The notes: generated by a model from the letters alone, not told the origin. Shown: positions 1 through 9,741, numbered from the stretch's first letter. The stretch is 64,000 bases of DNA from Cellvibrio polysaccharolyticus (GCF_015182315.1 NZ_PRDL01000001.1:2914001-2978000); one strand, 5' to 3'. Made by a program: numbers and translations.

Positions 1-2553
1 CGATTTCAGCGCTGCAATCACTACGAAGTGGCTGTTAACTTCGAAGAAGAAACGCAGTTTTGCACGGGAATCGCTGCGGCCGAAACCTTCGGTACCCAGT
101 ACAGTGTAGTCGCCCGGAATGTAGGCGCGCAGCTGTTCTGCGTAGGTTTTCAGGTGGTCGGTTGCGATCACAACCGGACCCTCACGGCCTTCAAGCTGTT
201 GAGTGATGAACGGCTTGCGTGCTGCTTCAGTCGGGTGCAGCAGGTTCCAACGGGTAGCGCGCTGACCATCACGGGTCAGTTCGTTCACACTGGTTACGCT
301 CCAGACATCCGCTTCAACATCAAATTCGCTACGCAGAATTTCAGCTGCTGCACGAACTTCACGCAAAATAGTGCCTGAACCCATCAATTGTACGCGGTTC
401 TTTTTCTTGCCAGCGCCTTGTTCCAGCAAATACATACCTTTGATGATGCCCTCTTCAGCGCCTTCCGGCATATCCGGGTGCTGATAGTTTTCGTTCATCA
501 AGGTGATGTAGTAGAAGCAGTTTTCCTTGTCGCGGTACATGCGCTTGATACCGTCCTGGACGATAACAGCGACTTCGTAGGAATAGCTCGGATCGTAAGT
601 GCGGCAGTTGGGAATGGTGTTAGCCAATACGTGGCTGTGACCGTCCTGGTGCTGCAAGCCTTCACCGTTCAGCGTAGTACGACCGGCGGTTGCACCCAAC
701 AGGAAGCCGCGCGCCTGGGAATCGCCCGCTGCCCACGCCAGATCGCCAATACGTTGGAAACCAAACATGGAGTAGTAGATGTAGAACGGAATCATCGGTA
801 CCTGATGGTTGCTGTAGGATGTTGCTGCAGCAATCCAGGAAGACATGGAACCGGCTTCGTTAATACCTTCTTCAAGGATTTGACCTTTGGTGTCTTCCTT
901 GTAGAACATGATCTGGCCAGCATCTTGCGGGGTGTACTTCTGACCTTCAGATGCATAAATACCGATTTGACGGAACATACCTTCCATACCGAAAGTACGT
1001 GCTTCGTCAGGAACAATCGGCACGATTTGCTTGCCGATGCTCTTGTCCTTGACCAGTGCAGACAAAATACGCACGAAGGTCATGGTGGTAGAAATTTCAC
1101 GCTCGCCGGTACCTTTCAACTGGGCCGCAAAAGCGTCCAGCTCAGGGGTTTGCAGGGATTCAAAATCTGCTTTACGCGACGGCAGGTAACCACTCAGAGT
1201 TTGACGACGGGATTGCAGGTACTGCATCTCGGGGCTGTCATCGGCCGGACGGTAGTAAGGCAGCTTCGGCAGATCTTCATCGCTGATCGGCAATTCGAAG
1301 CGATCACGGAATTTTTTCAGGCTCTCGATATCGAGTTTTTTCACCGAGTGGGTATCGTTGGAAGCTTCACCGGAAGCACCCATGCCGTAACCTTTAACGG
1401 TTTGCGCCAGTACAACAGTCGGCTTGCCTTTGGTGGTGGTTGCATTGAGGTAGGCGTTGTACACCTTGCGACCATCGTGACCACCACGCGCCAGATGCAG
1501 AATTTCGTCATCTGACATATCGGCAACCAGCTCCAGCAACTCCGGGTATTTACCGAAGAAATGCTCACGGGTGTAAGCGCCGCCGTTGGCTTTGTAGTTT
1601 TGCATCTCGCCGTCAACAACTTCGTCCATGCGCTTTTGCAGCAGGCCGGTTTTGTCTTTTTCCAGCAGGCGATCCCAGTTGCTGCCCCACAGAACTTTAA
1701 CGACGTTCCAGCCAGCACCACGGAAAACACCTTCCAGCTCCTGAACGATCTTGGCGTTGCCGCGAACCGGGCCATCCAGACGTTGCAGGTTACAGTTGAT
1801 CACGAAAATCAGGTTGTCCAGTTTTTCACGACCGGCCAACGCGATAGCACCCAGGCTTTCCGGCTCATCACACTCGCCGTCACCCAAAAATGCCCAGACT
1901 TTACGGTCAGTGGTCGGAATCAGTTCACGCGCCTGCATGTAACGGATAAAACGCGCCTGATAGATCGCCTTGATCGGGCCAAGACCCATGGATACTGTCG
2001 GGAACTGCCAGTATTCGGGCATCAACCAGGGGTGCGGGTAAGAGGACAGGCCTTTGCCATCCACTTCACGACGGAAATTGTCGAGGTCGTCTTCAGTCAG
2101 ACGACCTTCAACGAAAGAGCGGGAATACATACCGGGCGAGCTGTGGCCCTGGAAATAAACGAGGTCACCCGGACCATCGTTGTTACCACGGAAAAAGTGG
2201 TTAAAACCTACATCGTACAGCGTGGCTGCGGATGAGAAAGACGCAATATGGCCACCGAGTGCATCATCATTGCTATTGGCTTTCATCACCATTGCCATCG
2301 CGTTCCAGCGAATAATGGAGCGAATCTTGCGCTCAAGAGCCCGGTCACCCGGCGGTGTAACTTCCGCAGACGGCGGAATGGTATTGCGATAAGGAGTGGT
2401 AATAGCAGAAGGCTGTGCGATGCCATGATCTGCTGCTGCTTCGGACAATTGCTTCAACAAGAACGCTGCGCGTTCTTTACTTCCATGACGAACAACTGAT
2501 CCCAAGGCATCCAGCCATTCTTTCGTTTCAATGGCATCGATATCTTCTAGCAT
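1..2553 (-). CDS. aceE: Pyruvate dehydrogenase E1 component, homodimeric type (3'-truncated by window edge)
   Basis: Thiamine-diphosphate E1 subunit of the cytoplasmic pyruvate dehydrogenase complex; it decarboxylates pyruvate and acetylates the lipoyl groups of E2. The reverse strand reads open from ATG 2553 to position 1, about 851 codons, so roughly 35 C-terminal residues are missing compared with the usual ~887. Recognisable AceE segments include FFRGNNDGPGDLVYFQGH, the ThDP-binding stretch FLGDGECDEPES, and GRTTLNGEGLQHQDGHSH. A good Shine-Dalgarno (GAGGAG) lies 7 nt before the ATG. The E2 gene would normally follow to the left of the window. Long forward-strand open frames across this region are antisense shadows. 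The identification is certain at family level. Confidence 0.97.
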   Translation of the reverse strand, partial: MLEDIDAIETKEWLDALGSVVRHGSKERAAFLLKQLSEAAADHGIAQPSAITTPYRNTIPPSAEVTPPGDRALERKIRSIIRWNAMAMVMKANSNDDALGGHIASFSSAATLYDVGFNHFFRGNNDGPGDLVYFQGHSSPGMYSRSFVEGRLTEDDLDNFRREVDGKGLSSYPHPWLMPEYWQFPTVSMGLGPIKAIYQARFIRYMQARELIPTTDRKVWAFLGDGECDEPESLGAIALAGREKLDNLIFVINCNLQRLDGPVRGNAKIVQELEGVFRGAGWNVVKVLWGSNWDRLLEKDKTGLLQKRMDEVVDGEMQNYKANGGAYTREHFFGKYPELLELVADMSDDEILHLARGGHDGRKVYNAYLNATTTKGKPTVVLAQTVKGYGMGASGEASNDTHSVKKLDIESLKKFRDRFELPISDEDLPKLPYYRPADDSPEMQYLQSRRQTLSGYLPSRKADFESLQTPELDAFAAQLKGTGEREISTTMTFVRILSALVKDKSIGKQIVPIVPDEARTFGMEGMFRQIGIYASEGQKYTPQDAGQIMFYKEDTKGQILEEGINEAGSMSSWIAAATSYSNHQVPMIPFYIYYSMFGFQRIGDLAWAAGDSQARGFLLGATAGRTTLNGEGLQHQDGHSHVLANTIPNCRTYDPSYSYEVAVIVQDGIKRMYRDKENCFYYITLMNENYQHPDMPEGAEEGIIKGMYLLEQGAGKKKNRVQLMGSGTILREVRAAAEILRSEFDVEADVWSVTSVNELTRDGQRATRWNLLHPTEAARKPFITQQLEGREGPVVIATDHLKTYAEQLRAYIPGDYTVLGTEGFGRSDSRAKLRFFFEVNSHFVVIAALKS

Positions 2554-2968
2554 TCAAATCTCCTCAACCATGCGCGCTTTGGCACATAATAAATGTCGCG
2601 ATAGTAATAAGTGTTGGAAGTTGGAAAGGGTTATACCGCCGTTTGTATTTATACAGAAGTCATTGATTTCTGTAGCTTTATTAGTAGCGGTGCGCTTGCC
2701 GGGTAGCGCAAAAATCGCCGAATTCTTACATAGTTAGTCCTTTTTTACCAGTACTTGACAGATAGCTTTTATCCCGGCAAGTGATACTTCATGTAACATT
2801 CCGAACGACAATCGACGAATGCCACTATCGGTAACGCCTCTGGCGTGGCGCATTTTTTACCACAAATCGCCATCTGGCAACTGCAATAGAATATCAATTG
2901 CACCCTTCAGTGCACTGACAGCCCTGAAATAGCCGCCAAACCTCAGCGGCCAATTCACATTAAATACA
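2554..2968. other. Intergenic region upstream of aceE, downstream of the M16 peptidase gene
   Basis: These 415 bases hold no convincing gene. The part next to aceE must carry its promoter; an AT-rich stretch at about 2640-2690 contains a dyad (listed separately). Near the peptidase stop a weak hairpin, GCCGC/GCGGC with a 9-nt loop, lies at about 2932-2951 and could end the peptidase transcript, although no clear T-run follows. Confidence 0.4.
2652..2674. promoter_or_regulatory. Perfect 7-bp dyad upstream of aceE, possible operator
   Basis: TACAGAA and TTCTGTA form a perfect inverted repeat with a 9-nt spacer, about 100 bp upstream of the aceE start in AT-rich DNA. The geometry (7-9-7) suits a dimeric regulator. 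It does not match the PdhR consensus (ATTGGT-N3-ACCAAT), so no regulator is named. Confidence 0.3.
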
Positions 2969-5900
2969 TCAGGGATAACTCAGCGCACTCTGTTCGGCAC
3001 GGTACTCTGTCACCTCTTCTACCGGCCGGAAGCCTTCCGGTACCGGCATACGATCCGAGGTTAACCACAAGCGCCGGGCGCTGTTAAGCATAGCGGCCTG
3101 GTAGTATTCAGCCAGCGTTTCTTCGGTGACAGCATCAACCGCCTCAGCCAGCAACGCCTGGCGCTGAAAATCAAAATCGCCATTCGCAATCGCATTCCAG
3201 AATCGATCCGCCTGCTCTGCCAGCGAACGGGACGGTTCGCGTAAACGACGCGATATCGCTTCCCGGTTTTCATTAAGCCGTGCTGCAATTGACGTTTTTT
3301 GCCCGACCAGGAAATCTTCAATTTCACTCACCAGCCCGGCCTCGGCGGTGCTGGGTGATTGCACCACAAACGCGCTGCCTTCAAGCGTGCGCAAAGGGAG
3401 CGGCACCAGACTTACCACATAACCCAACTGCTTTTCGGTGCGCAGCTGATCAAAAAAAGCCGGCTGCAAAATTTGTCGCAACACCTGCATGTGGGCCGCG
3501 TCATAAACGGTGTCATTCAATGCCTGCGTGTACAAAAGCGCAATATTGTCGTTGTGCTGTATGGGTTGACGATAAAGCCAGGGCCTGCCCTCGGGTGATA
3601 ACTGCACAATTTTAGTGGATGGCGGCGTACGACCGGTTCTCACCCCCAACAATTGGTGCTCTGCCAGCGACGCCAGCTTGATAGCTTCTTGCCGGAACAA
3701 ATTACCGTAGAACAAGGCTTCGAGATTGGCATCGCGCAAAATAACCTGGGAAAACTGACGGAATTGCTCCCAGGTTTTATTTTCCAGCGCTTTCACCAGC
3801 GCATCGTCATTCCAGAAAGGGCTGACTTGCAACGCCGCAATTTTCGGCAACAGCACTTGATATGGCGCATTGTGATCACGGTTTTTCCACTCACGCAACA
3901 GTGCAGCTTTGCGAATGGCAAAACGCTCCGGCGTGAATTGCGCCTTGCGAATACTTTCGGCGATTTTATTCAGCAACAAACCCTGACGATTACTGTAGCC
4001 GGCAATATGCAGATCAAAACCGCGAGCATTTGCCGTGAGCGAATAATCCAGCCCGGCCAATTTTGCCGGCCAACTGAATTCATTTAATTGGTCTTCTACC
4101 AGCGCCGCAAATAAGGCTGCCTGGGCTGCACCACTGGCATCGCGCGCCACCAGCGGAGATTTTACCCGCAAATACATATGGGCACGGGGTACATCAAACA
4201 CCTGATCCTGCTGAAACCACACTTGCGCACGTTGATTACTGAGCACCCGTTGCGGCGCGGCAACCTGCTCTTCAGATGAGGCATTTTCCGGCGAAGGCAG
4301 TAAAGGTCGGGAGCGAACTTCCAGCCGCGCCGGAATAAATACGTTTTCTTCCGGGAAGAAAAGTCGCTTGCGCATGGAGGGCTTTACTTCCGCTTCTTCA
4401 ATAACCCAGGAATCGGCAGCGTATGGCGTTTGATAGTAACGGGAAGAGCGCGAGGTAATAGCGTCGGGGGCAACCGCTGCCAGTAATACATTATCCGCAC
4501 GCAACCAGCCGAGCGATTGCCGAATAAGTTTTTCATCGTAGCTTTTAAAAACCGTGTCGCCCAGCAAGGTATCTTCCGGGGTGTATACATGCATGGCAGG
4601 CGCCAATTGGCGCACGGTATCCATCGGTGGCATTTTTTCCTGATAGCGGAAATTGATATCCGCCATCTGCTGCAATTCCTGGTAGCGCCACTCTTTCAGA
4701 CCGCGCGTTTCCAGCTGTCGAATCATATGAAACACCACCACCGGAATCTGCCCTTTGGCTTTCCAGCCTTTCTCGGTGAGGTCGATAGTGATTTGAAACA
4801 AACCATCGTGGCGGCTTTTCAAACCGACACCGGTACTGAGTGATTCCGCCCAACCCAGCTGACGCAAAAATGACAGCAGACTGCCCTCACCTTCATGACC
4901 TAATAAATGGGCGATAAATTCGTAAGGTTTTTTCCGGTAGTTAACATCTACATCCGGCACCGGAAAGAGAAACGTTAACTGTCGCAATTCTTTTTTCGGT
5001 TTGATGTCCACTTTAGCGGGCAGGAAATCGCTGCGAAACATCGCCGGATAGGTTGCTGGCAAAGACACCGAATGGGTAGGAATACGACCAAAGATCGGCA
5101 TCGCCATTTGCTGCAATTCATCCAGCGGTTCTTTGCCAAGAATGACCAGTGACATCAGGCTGGCGGAATAATAGCGCTGATAAAAACGAATCAGCTCGTC
5201 GCGAATGGTTTCTTCGTCCGCATCGGCCAGGGTTTCATGGTTGCCCACGGTAAAGGCGGACAGCGGGTGATTGGAGTTCATCAATTCCCGATAAACATCC
5301 AGCGTGCGCCGCCCATCGTCTTTCAAACGCATGCGGTATTCTGAATCAACGGCGTTGCGCTCGCGCTCGACATAACGGGCATCAAACAAAGGGGCAATAA
5401 AAAACCAGCCAAAGCGGTCAAGGGCCGGTTCAAAATGGGCGCTGTCTACTTCAAAGAAATAATTGGTGTGCTCGGCAGCGGTGTAGGCGTTGTAACGCCC
5501 GCCATGCTGCGCAATAAAAGCGGAATAATCACCCGCTTGCGGGTATTTGGCGGTGCCCAGGAACAGCATATGCTCGAGAAAATGGGCAAGCCCGGGGCGA
5601 TTCCAGGGATTCTGGTTATGGCCGATATGCACATCCAGCGCTGCCGCCGACTTTTCGGTAGCCGGGTCGGAGATCAACAACACGCGCAAATTGTTGGAGA
5701 GTGTCAGATAACGGTATTGGCGGGGATCTTCCGGGCTGCTGGTAACCGGAAATACGGCTTTAACCTCAATCAGCGGCTCGTCTTCAGCCGGTTCATCGTC
5801 GACCAGCTCATCTTCCGTCACCTCGATTTCATCGCCGTCGTCTTCGCTCAACCCGGCAACTTCATCAGCCGTCTCAGCCACTTCCGGCAGGGCGACGGGC

Positions 5901-6013
5901 GCCTCTTCTGCCCTGACAACGCCAGCAAAGAGCGATATGGAAAGCAAAATCGGCAACAGCCATCCATAACGGCGGATAGCCTGTTCACCATACTGAACAT
6001 TTTGACTCTTCAT
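2969..6013 (-). CDS. Periplasmic M16 (insulinase/pitrilysin-type) zinc peptidase
   Basis: Large zinc endopeptidase of the pitrilysin/protease III type, expected to degrade peptides in the periplasm. The inverted zinc motif HFLEH is at residues 144-148, and the distal glutamate lies in ERNAVDSEY. The length (1014 aa) fits a four-domain single-chain M16 enzyme (E. coli PtrA is about 960). The N-terminus has a basic segment, a hydrophobic stretch and VRAEE, a plausible signal peptide cut near residue 35. An unusual strongly acidic low-complexity segment (about residues 44-84, rich in D/E) separates the signal peptide from the catalytic domain. The gene stands alone between aceE and a tusA-like gene on the same strand. 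Confidence 0.92.
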   Translation of the reverse strand: MKSQNVQYGEQAIRRYGWLLPILLSISLFAGVVRAEEAPVALPEVAETADEVAGLSEDDGDEIEVTEDELVDDEPAEDEPLIEVKAVFPVTSSPEDPRQYRYLTLSNNLRVLLISDPATEKSAAALDVHIGHNQNPWNRPGLAHFLEHMLFLGTAKYPQAGDYSAFIAQHGGRYNAYTAAEHTNYFFEVDSAHFEPALDRFGWFFIAPLFDARYVERERNAVDSEYRMRLKDDGRRTLDVYRELMNSNHPLSAFTVGNHETLADADEETIRDELIRFYQRYYSASLMSLVILGKEPLDELQQMAMPIFGRIPTHSVSLPATYPAMFRSDFLPAKVDIKPKKELRQLTFLFPVPDVDVNYRKKPYEFIAHLLGHEGEGSLLSFLRQLGWAESLSTGVGLKSRHDGLFQITIDLTEKGWKAKGQIPVVVFHMIRQLETRGLKEWRYQELQQMADINFRYQEKMPPMDTVRQLAPAMHVYTPEDTLLGDTVFKSYDEKLIRQSLGWLRADNVLLAAVAPDAITSRSSRYYQTPYAADSWVIEEAEVKPSMRKRLFFPEENVFIPARLEVRSRPLLPSPENASSEEQVAAPQRVLSNQRAQVWFQQDQVFDVPRAHMYLRVKSPLVARDASGAAQAALFAALVEDQLNEFSWPAKLAGLDYSLTANARGFDLHIAGYSNRQGLLLNKIAESIRKAQFTPERFAIRKAALLREWKNRDHNAPYQVLLPKIAALQVSPFWNDDALVKALENKTWEQFRQFSQVILRDANLEALFYGNLFRQEAIKLASLAEHQLLGVRTGRTPPSTKIVQLSPEGRPWLYRQPIQHNDNIALLYTQALNDTVYDAAHMQVLRQILQPAFFDQLRTEKQLGYVVSLVPLPLRTLEGSAFVVQSPSTAEAGLVSEIEDFLVGQKTSIAARLNENREAISRRLREPSRSLAEQADRFWNAIANGDFDFQRQALLAEAVDAVTEETLAEYYQAAMLNSARRLWLTSDRMPVPEGFRPVEEVTEYRAEQSALSYP

Positions 6014-6145
6014 GCGTATTTCAAACCTGCCTGCTCACGGATCAACCGGCTGATACTGCCGGGACCTGAAGCAACCCTTTAGCCCCTCCCGCCAAAGAAT
6101 TGCCTGTTCATATTCTTCAAGGTGTGTGCGACACCGTTCATCCTC

Positions 6146-6418
6146 TCAGGTGACGCGCCTTAACCAATAGTGGAAAACCCCTTCCCGCTCCTGAAATGCC
6201 TCCAGCGTGTTACCGCTTAAACGGGCATAGGCTGCAACATCACGCACCGAGCCCGCATCGGTTGCCTGTAACTCCAGCAATTGCCCGACAGGGGCGTCGC
6301 GCAGTGATTGGCGCAACCGCAATAACGGCAAGGGACAGCGCAGATCGCGCGCATCGACCAGTACATCAGCCCTGACACCATCCACTGGCGCCATGGGCAA
6401 CTCGTCATTTAAAGCCAC
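6146..6418 (-). CDS. TusA/SirA/YedF-family sulfur-carrier protein
   Basis: Small (90 aa) cytoplasmic protein of the TusA fold. Family members carry persulfide sulfur on the Cys of a CPxP motif for tRNA thiolation or other sulfur transfer. The motif is intact here as LRCPLPLL, preceded by VDARD as in TusA/YedF. I chose the GTG start at 6418 because a strong AGGAGGG ribosome site lies about 8 nt upstream. It is followed by the M16 gene on the same strand after about 130 bp. Whether it is the true TusA or a YedF-like paralogue cannot be decided from the sequence alone. Confidence 0.85.
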   Translation of the reverse strand: MALNDELPMAPVDGVRADVLVDARDLRCPLPLLRLRQSLRDAPVGQLLELQATDAGSVRDVAAYARLSGNTLEAFQEREGVFHYWLRRVT

Positions 6419-6614
6419 AGACTACACCCTCCTGCCACATCGGGAAAAGAGCAACCGCGCCGGAGGCGGCTGCCACGCTGAACAAAATGGCACCTTTTCG
6501 GTCAGAATCAACTGGCAATAGCCATTGAAAGACAAAAACGCTAATGTACCCGTCCGATTTCAGCGGCCTTTGTTCGATTCGTTACATTCGTTGTTTACAG
6601 GAGCTTTACTCACT

Positions 6615-8093
6615 GTGCGTGTTTTTCGCAAATCCCTGATGACTGCCCTTTTCATCACCGGTGGTGCGCTGGCCTCGCTGTCAGGCAACGCCCACGCTGT
6701 CGACGAAGACGACGGCATGCGCCTGCCTATGCTGGGCGACACCAGTTCCGGCATGATTTCTCCCTCACAGGAGCGTCAGCTGGGGCAAAATTGGCTGCGA
6801 TTGTACCGCAGTCAGGTGCCCACGTCCTCTGACCCGCTGATTATTGATTATCTGGAAACCCTGCTGAACCGCCTCGCGGCGCACAGCCAGCTGGATAACA
6901 AGCAACTGGATCTGGTACTGGTGCAAAACGCCACCATGAACGCCTTTGCGGTACCGGGCGGCATTATTGGCGTTCACACCGGGTTGTTGACCTACGCCAA
7001 GACTGAAAACCAGCTGTCTTCCGTACTCGCTCACGAACTTGCTCACCTTAGCCAGCGGCACTATGCCCGTCAGCTGGAGCAGGAAAAGAAAATGAGCGTG
7101 CCTTTTTATGCCGCCATGCTCGCCAGTCTGGTGTTATTGGCCAGCAGCGGCAGCCAGGGTGGTGATGTGGGGATGGCTGCACTGAGCGCTACTCAGGCCG
7201 CCGCATTGGATGCCCGCCTGCGGTTCAGCCGCCAAAATGAACAGGAAGCTGACCGTATCGGCATGCAGACCATGATTCAGGCTGGCCTTGACCCCTATGC
7301 CGCCTCGGAAATGTTTGAAGAAATGCTGCGCGGCGTACGCTATGGCCGTCGCCCGCCGGAATTTTTGCTGACCCACCCGGTTACCGAAAGCCGTGTGGCT
7401 GACGCCCGCAACCGGGCCATGCACTATCCACGCAAAGCCTATGAAGACAATCCGCAATTTCAGTTGATGCGCGCGCGCATCCGGGTGTATTCCGAAGAAA
7501 CACCGCAACTGGCCGTGCGCCGTTTAAAAGGTGAAGTGGAAGGTGAAAGTGCCGCGCCGGATGCCAGCCGTTACGGCTTGAGCCTTGCCTATAACCTGGC
7601 CGGGCAACACAAAGAGGCAATGGAAGCATTGAAGCCATTGCTGGAGCAAGAGCCGGATAATTTAACTTACCAGATTATGGCTACCGATATTGAAGTGGCA
7701 AATGCGCAATATCCCAAAGCTTTAAAAACACTGACAGATTTGCTTGAAAAGAATCCGGACAATCACCCACTGACGATTCGTTATGCCGAAGCGCTGATGA
7801 AATCCGGTGATTACCAACGCTGCGCGGAGGTGCTGGAGCGCTATTCAAGACGCCGCAGTACCGATGATTACGTGTGGTATTTGCTGGCCGAGGTGAATGG
7901 GCTTGCCGGGAATATTCTCGGTGTGCATGAAGCCCGTGCCGAATATTTTATTCTTAACGGTATTTACGACCGCGCACAAATTCAGTTGCGCAATGCATTG
8001 AAGCTGGCACAGGGCAGTTTTCACCGCACGGCGTTGTTGGAAGAACGGATGAAATATGTAGAAAGAATGCTTCAGGATCGAGCGTTTCGATAA
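6615..8093 (+). CDS. bepA: BepA-like periplasmic M48 metallopeptidase with TPR repeats
   Basis: Outer-membrane quality-control protease/chaperone of the BepA (YfgC) type: an M48 domain followed by TPRs that contact the BAM machinery. The zinc motif is HELAH (about residues 140-144) with the third ligand in EQEADRIG; the C-terminal ~200 residues are helical TPR-like. The reading frame is open upstream to a TTG at 6525, but I prefer GTG 6615. It gives a proper signal peptide (VRVFRKSLMTALFITGG...NAHA) and has AGGAG 11 nt upstream. Length from GTG is 492 aa, close to E. coli BepA (487). It converges with the efflux operon, with a terminator between them. Confidence 0.9.
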   Translation: MRVFRKSLMTALFITGGALASLSGNAHAVDEDDGMRLPMLGDTSSGMISPSQERQLGQNWLRLYRSQVPTSSDPLIIDYLETLLNRLAAHSQLDNKQLDLVLVQNATMNAFAVPGGIIGVHTGLLTYAKTENQLSSVLAHELAHLSQRHYARQLEQEKKMSVPFYAAMLASLVLLASSGSQGGDVGMAALSATQAAALDARLRFSRQNEQEADRIGMQTMIQAGLDPYAASEMFEEMLRGVRYGRRPPEFLLTHPVTESRVADARNRAMHYPRKAYEDNPQFQLMRARIRVYSEETPQLAVRRLKGEVEGESAAPDASRYGLSLAYNLAGQHKEAMEALKPLLEQEPDNLTYQIMATDIEVANAQYPKALKTLTDLLEKNPDNHPLTIRYAEALMKSGDYQRCAEVLERYSRRRSTDDYVWYLLAEVNGLAGNILGVHEARAEYFILNGIYDRAQIQLRNALKLAQGSFHRTALLEERMKYVERMLQDRAFR

Positions 8094-8141
8094 ATAATGA
8101 ATACTTCAGGAAGGACGGCAGATGCTATTCTGTCCGTTCGT

Positions 8142-8235
8142 CATCAGGGTGTTGGTTCCAAAAACGCATGTATACGTCCGTGTAGCTCTGACGAGTCATC
8201 CATGACTCGACTGTTTTGGAACCAACACCCTGATG
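8142..8235. repeat. 22-bp perfect inverted repeat with a structured 50-nt centre
   Basis: The arms at 8142-8163 (starting CATCAGGGTGTTGG) and 8214-8235 are exact reverse complements. The centre contains another perfect hairpin, CGAGTCA-TCCA-TGACTCG (8192-8209). The element lies in the 229-bp gap between two convergent genes, upstream of a conventional terminator, so it is not needed for termination. No target-site duplication is visible, and I saw no second copy in the window. It could be a miniature mobile element, a REP-like palindrome or a structured RNA. Confidence 0.75.
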
Positions 8236-8275
8236 CCAAACTTGCATTGTGCCAACTTTGACATTGTTCGTAGTT

Positions 8276-8302
8276 AAAACGTCGGTTTGTGCCGACGTTT
8301 TT
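8276..8302. terminator. Bidirectional intrinsic terminator
   Basis: AAAACGTCGG and CCGACGTTTT form a stem with a 6-nt loop, flanked by A and T runs. It therefore works on both strands, ending both the bepA-like gene (+) and the RND efflux operon (-). Confidence 0.9.
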
Positions 8303-8322
8303 GTGTGTGAATGTCTCGCGTG

Positions 8323-9741
8323 TTATCGAGCTGAAATATGAAGCCCCATATTGTCGGTCTGAATCAACGCTATCCCGCCACCAAAACTCCGATAAATCGC
8401 CACCAGACGAACAAAGGTTTGTTGCTGTAGCTGCGCCAGTCGGTCGCTGCTGGTTAGCATGTCGCGTTCGGCATCCAGCAAAGATAAAAACTCACCGGAG
8501 CCAGCGTCGTAACGGTTGCGCGCCATATCCAGCGCGCGCTGGCTGGCTTGCCATTGTTGTTCGGTACTGAGTTGTTGCTCGCGGCTGAGATTATAGCTAT
8601 TGACCGACAATTGCATGTCGTTCATCGCATTGAAAACCTGCTGCTCGAATTGCGCCAACGCCATTTGTGATTCTGCTTTGGCAACCCGGATGCGGGCTTT
8701 TACAGAACCCAGATCGGCCAGCTGCCAACTCAGATTGGGGGCGACTGACCAGCTGCGTGTTTCCCGCTCCAGTGTTAAATCGGGTGTGGATAAGAACCCG
8801 AGAAAACCACCCACCGAAAGGCTCGGGTACAAATCCGCCGTTGCCACTCCGATAGCCGCCGTGCTGGCAGCCAGCGAGCGTTCGGCAGCGGCAACGTCAG
8901 CGCGGTAACGCAGGTAATTTTCTCCGGCTTTTACCGCGACCGGCTGTTTCAGTTCGGGCAAGCTGGTTATTGCATCAAGCTGTAACTGGCCAGGTTGCTT
9001 TGCCAATAAAGCCGACAAGGTGGACTCAGCTCTCAGCACCAATTCCCTATATTCAGGAACAGCCGACTGTATTTGATAAAACTGCACATCCAGTTGCGCC
9101 AGTTCCAGTTCGGAAGCCATACCGCCTTCCAGGCGTGCCTGTACGATCGCGCGGCTTTGTTGCAGGTTTTTCAAATTTTGCTCTGCGACTTGCAAGCGTA
9201 ATTGCGCCCCGCGATATTCTCCGTAGCTGGTAGCCACCTGGCCGATCAATTGCACTTGCGCGTCATGCCATAAAAGATCGGCATGTTGCGCACGCGCTTC
9301 AGCAGCTTCTGTGGCACGGCGTAATTTGCCGAATAAATCCACATCCCAACTTAAATTCAAACCGGTTTGATAGCCCCGTGTAATCACCCCGTCATCCGCC
9401 GGTGACAAGGTCGGGTTTTCGGTGGATTGATAACCCAGGTCAACCGAGCCGTTCGGATAACGATCATTAGCGGTATCACGAAAGACCGCATAAGCGCGGT
9501 CTACATTGGCACGCGCCTGGGCGAGGTTGCGGTTTTCCTGCAAGGCAACATCAATCAACTGGTTCAAGGTGGCATCGTCAAATGCTTGCCACCAGTTTTT
9601 TGCCGATACGGCTTGCTGGTAGTCAACATTCACTGCTGCTCCGGCAATGTGATCCGGTGTCTGGTAATTCGGCCCGACCGCACAACCGCTAAGGGCAACA
9701 ACCATGGCTACCGCGGCCGATAGTGTTTTTAACTTAACCAT
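8323..9741 (-). CDS. RND efflux outer-membrane factor lipoprotein (OprM/NodT type)
   Basis: Outer-membrane channel of a tripartite multidrug efflux pump. The signal sequence ends in the lipobox LSGC (Cys20), followed by AVGPNYQTP, which is typical of the OprM/NodT family. The 472-aa length and the two repeated helical OMF segments match the family. It is the last gene of the operon adaptor-pump-OMF; its start overlaps the end of the pump gene by 8 bp, implying translational coupling. A bidirectional terminator lies downstream. Confidence 0.94.
   Translation of the reverse strand: MVKLKTLSAAVAMVVALSGCAVGPNYQTPDHIAGAAVNVDYQQAVSAKNWWQAFDDATLNQLIDVALQENRNLAQARANVDRAYAVFRDTANDRYPNGSVDLGYQSTENPTLSPADDGVITRGYQTGLNLSWDVDLFGKLRRATEAAEARAQHADLLWHDAQVQLIGQVATSYGEYRGAQLRLQVAEQNLKNLQQSRAIVQARLEGGMASELELAQLDVQFYQIQSAVPEYRELVLRAESTLSALLAKQPGQLQLDAITSLPELKQPVAVKAGENYLRYRADVAAAERSLAASTAAIGVATADLYPSLSVGGFLGFLSTPDLTLERETRSWSVAPNLSWQLADLGSVKARIRVAKAESQMALAQFEQQVFNAMNDMQLSVNSYNLSREQQLSTEQQWQASQRALDMARNRYDAGSGEFLSLLDAERDMLTSSDRLAQLQQQTFVRLVAIYRSFGGGIALIQTDNMGLHISAR

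Noticed and set aside
28..2235. Long forward-strand open frames opposite aceE
   Set aside because: They are antisense shadows of a highly expressed, GC3-biased gene; the reverse strand gives a perfect AceE match.
8142..8235. Integron attC site
   Set aside because: The arms contain GTTGGTT/AACCAAC, not GTTRRRY/RYYYAAC, and they are perfectly symmetrical; no integrase or cassette gene is nearby.
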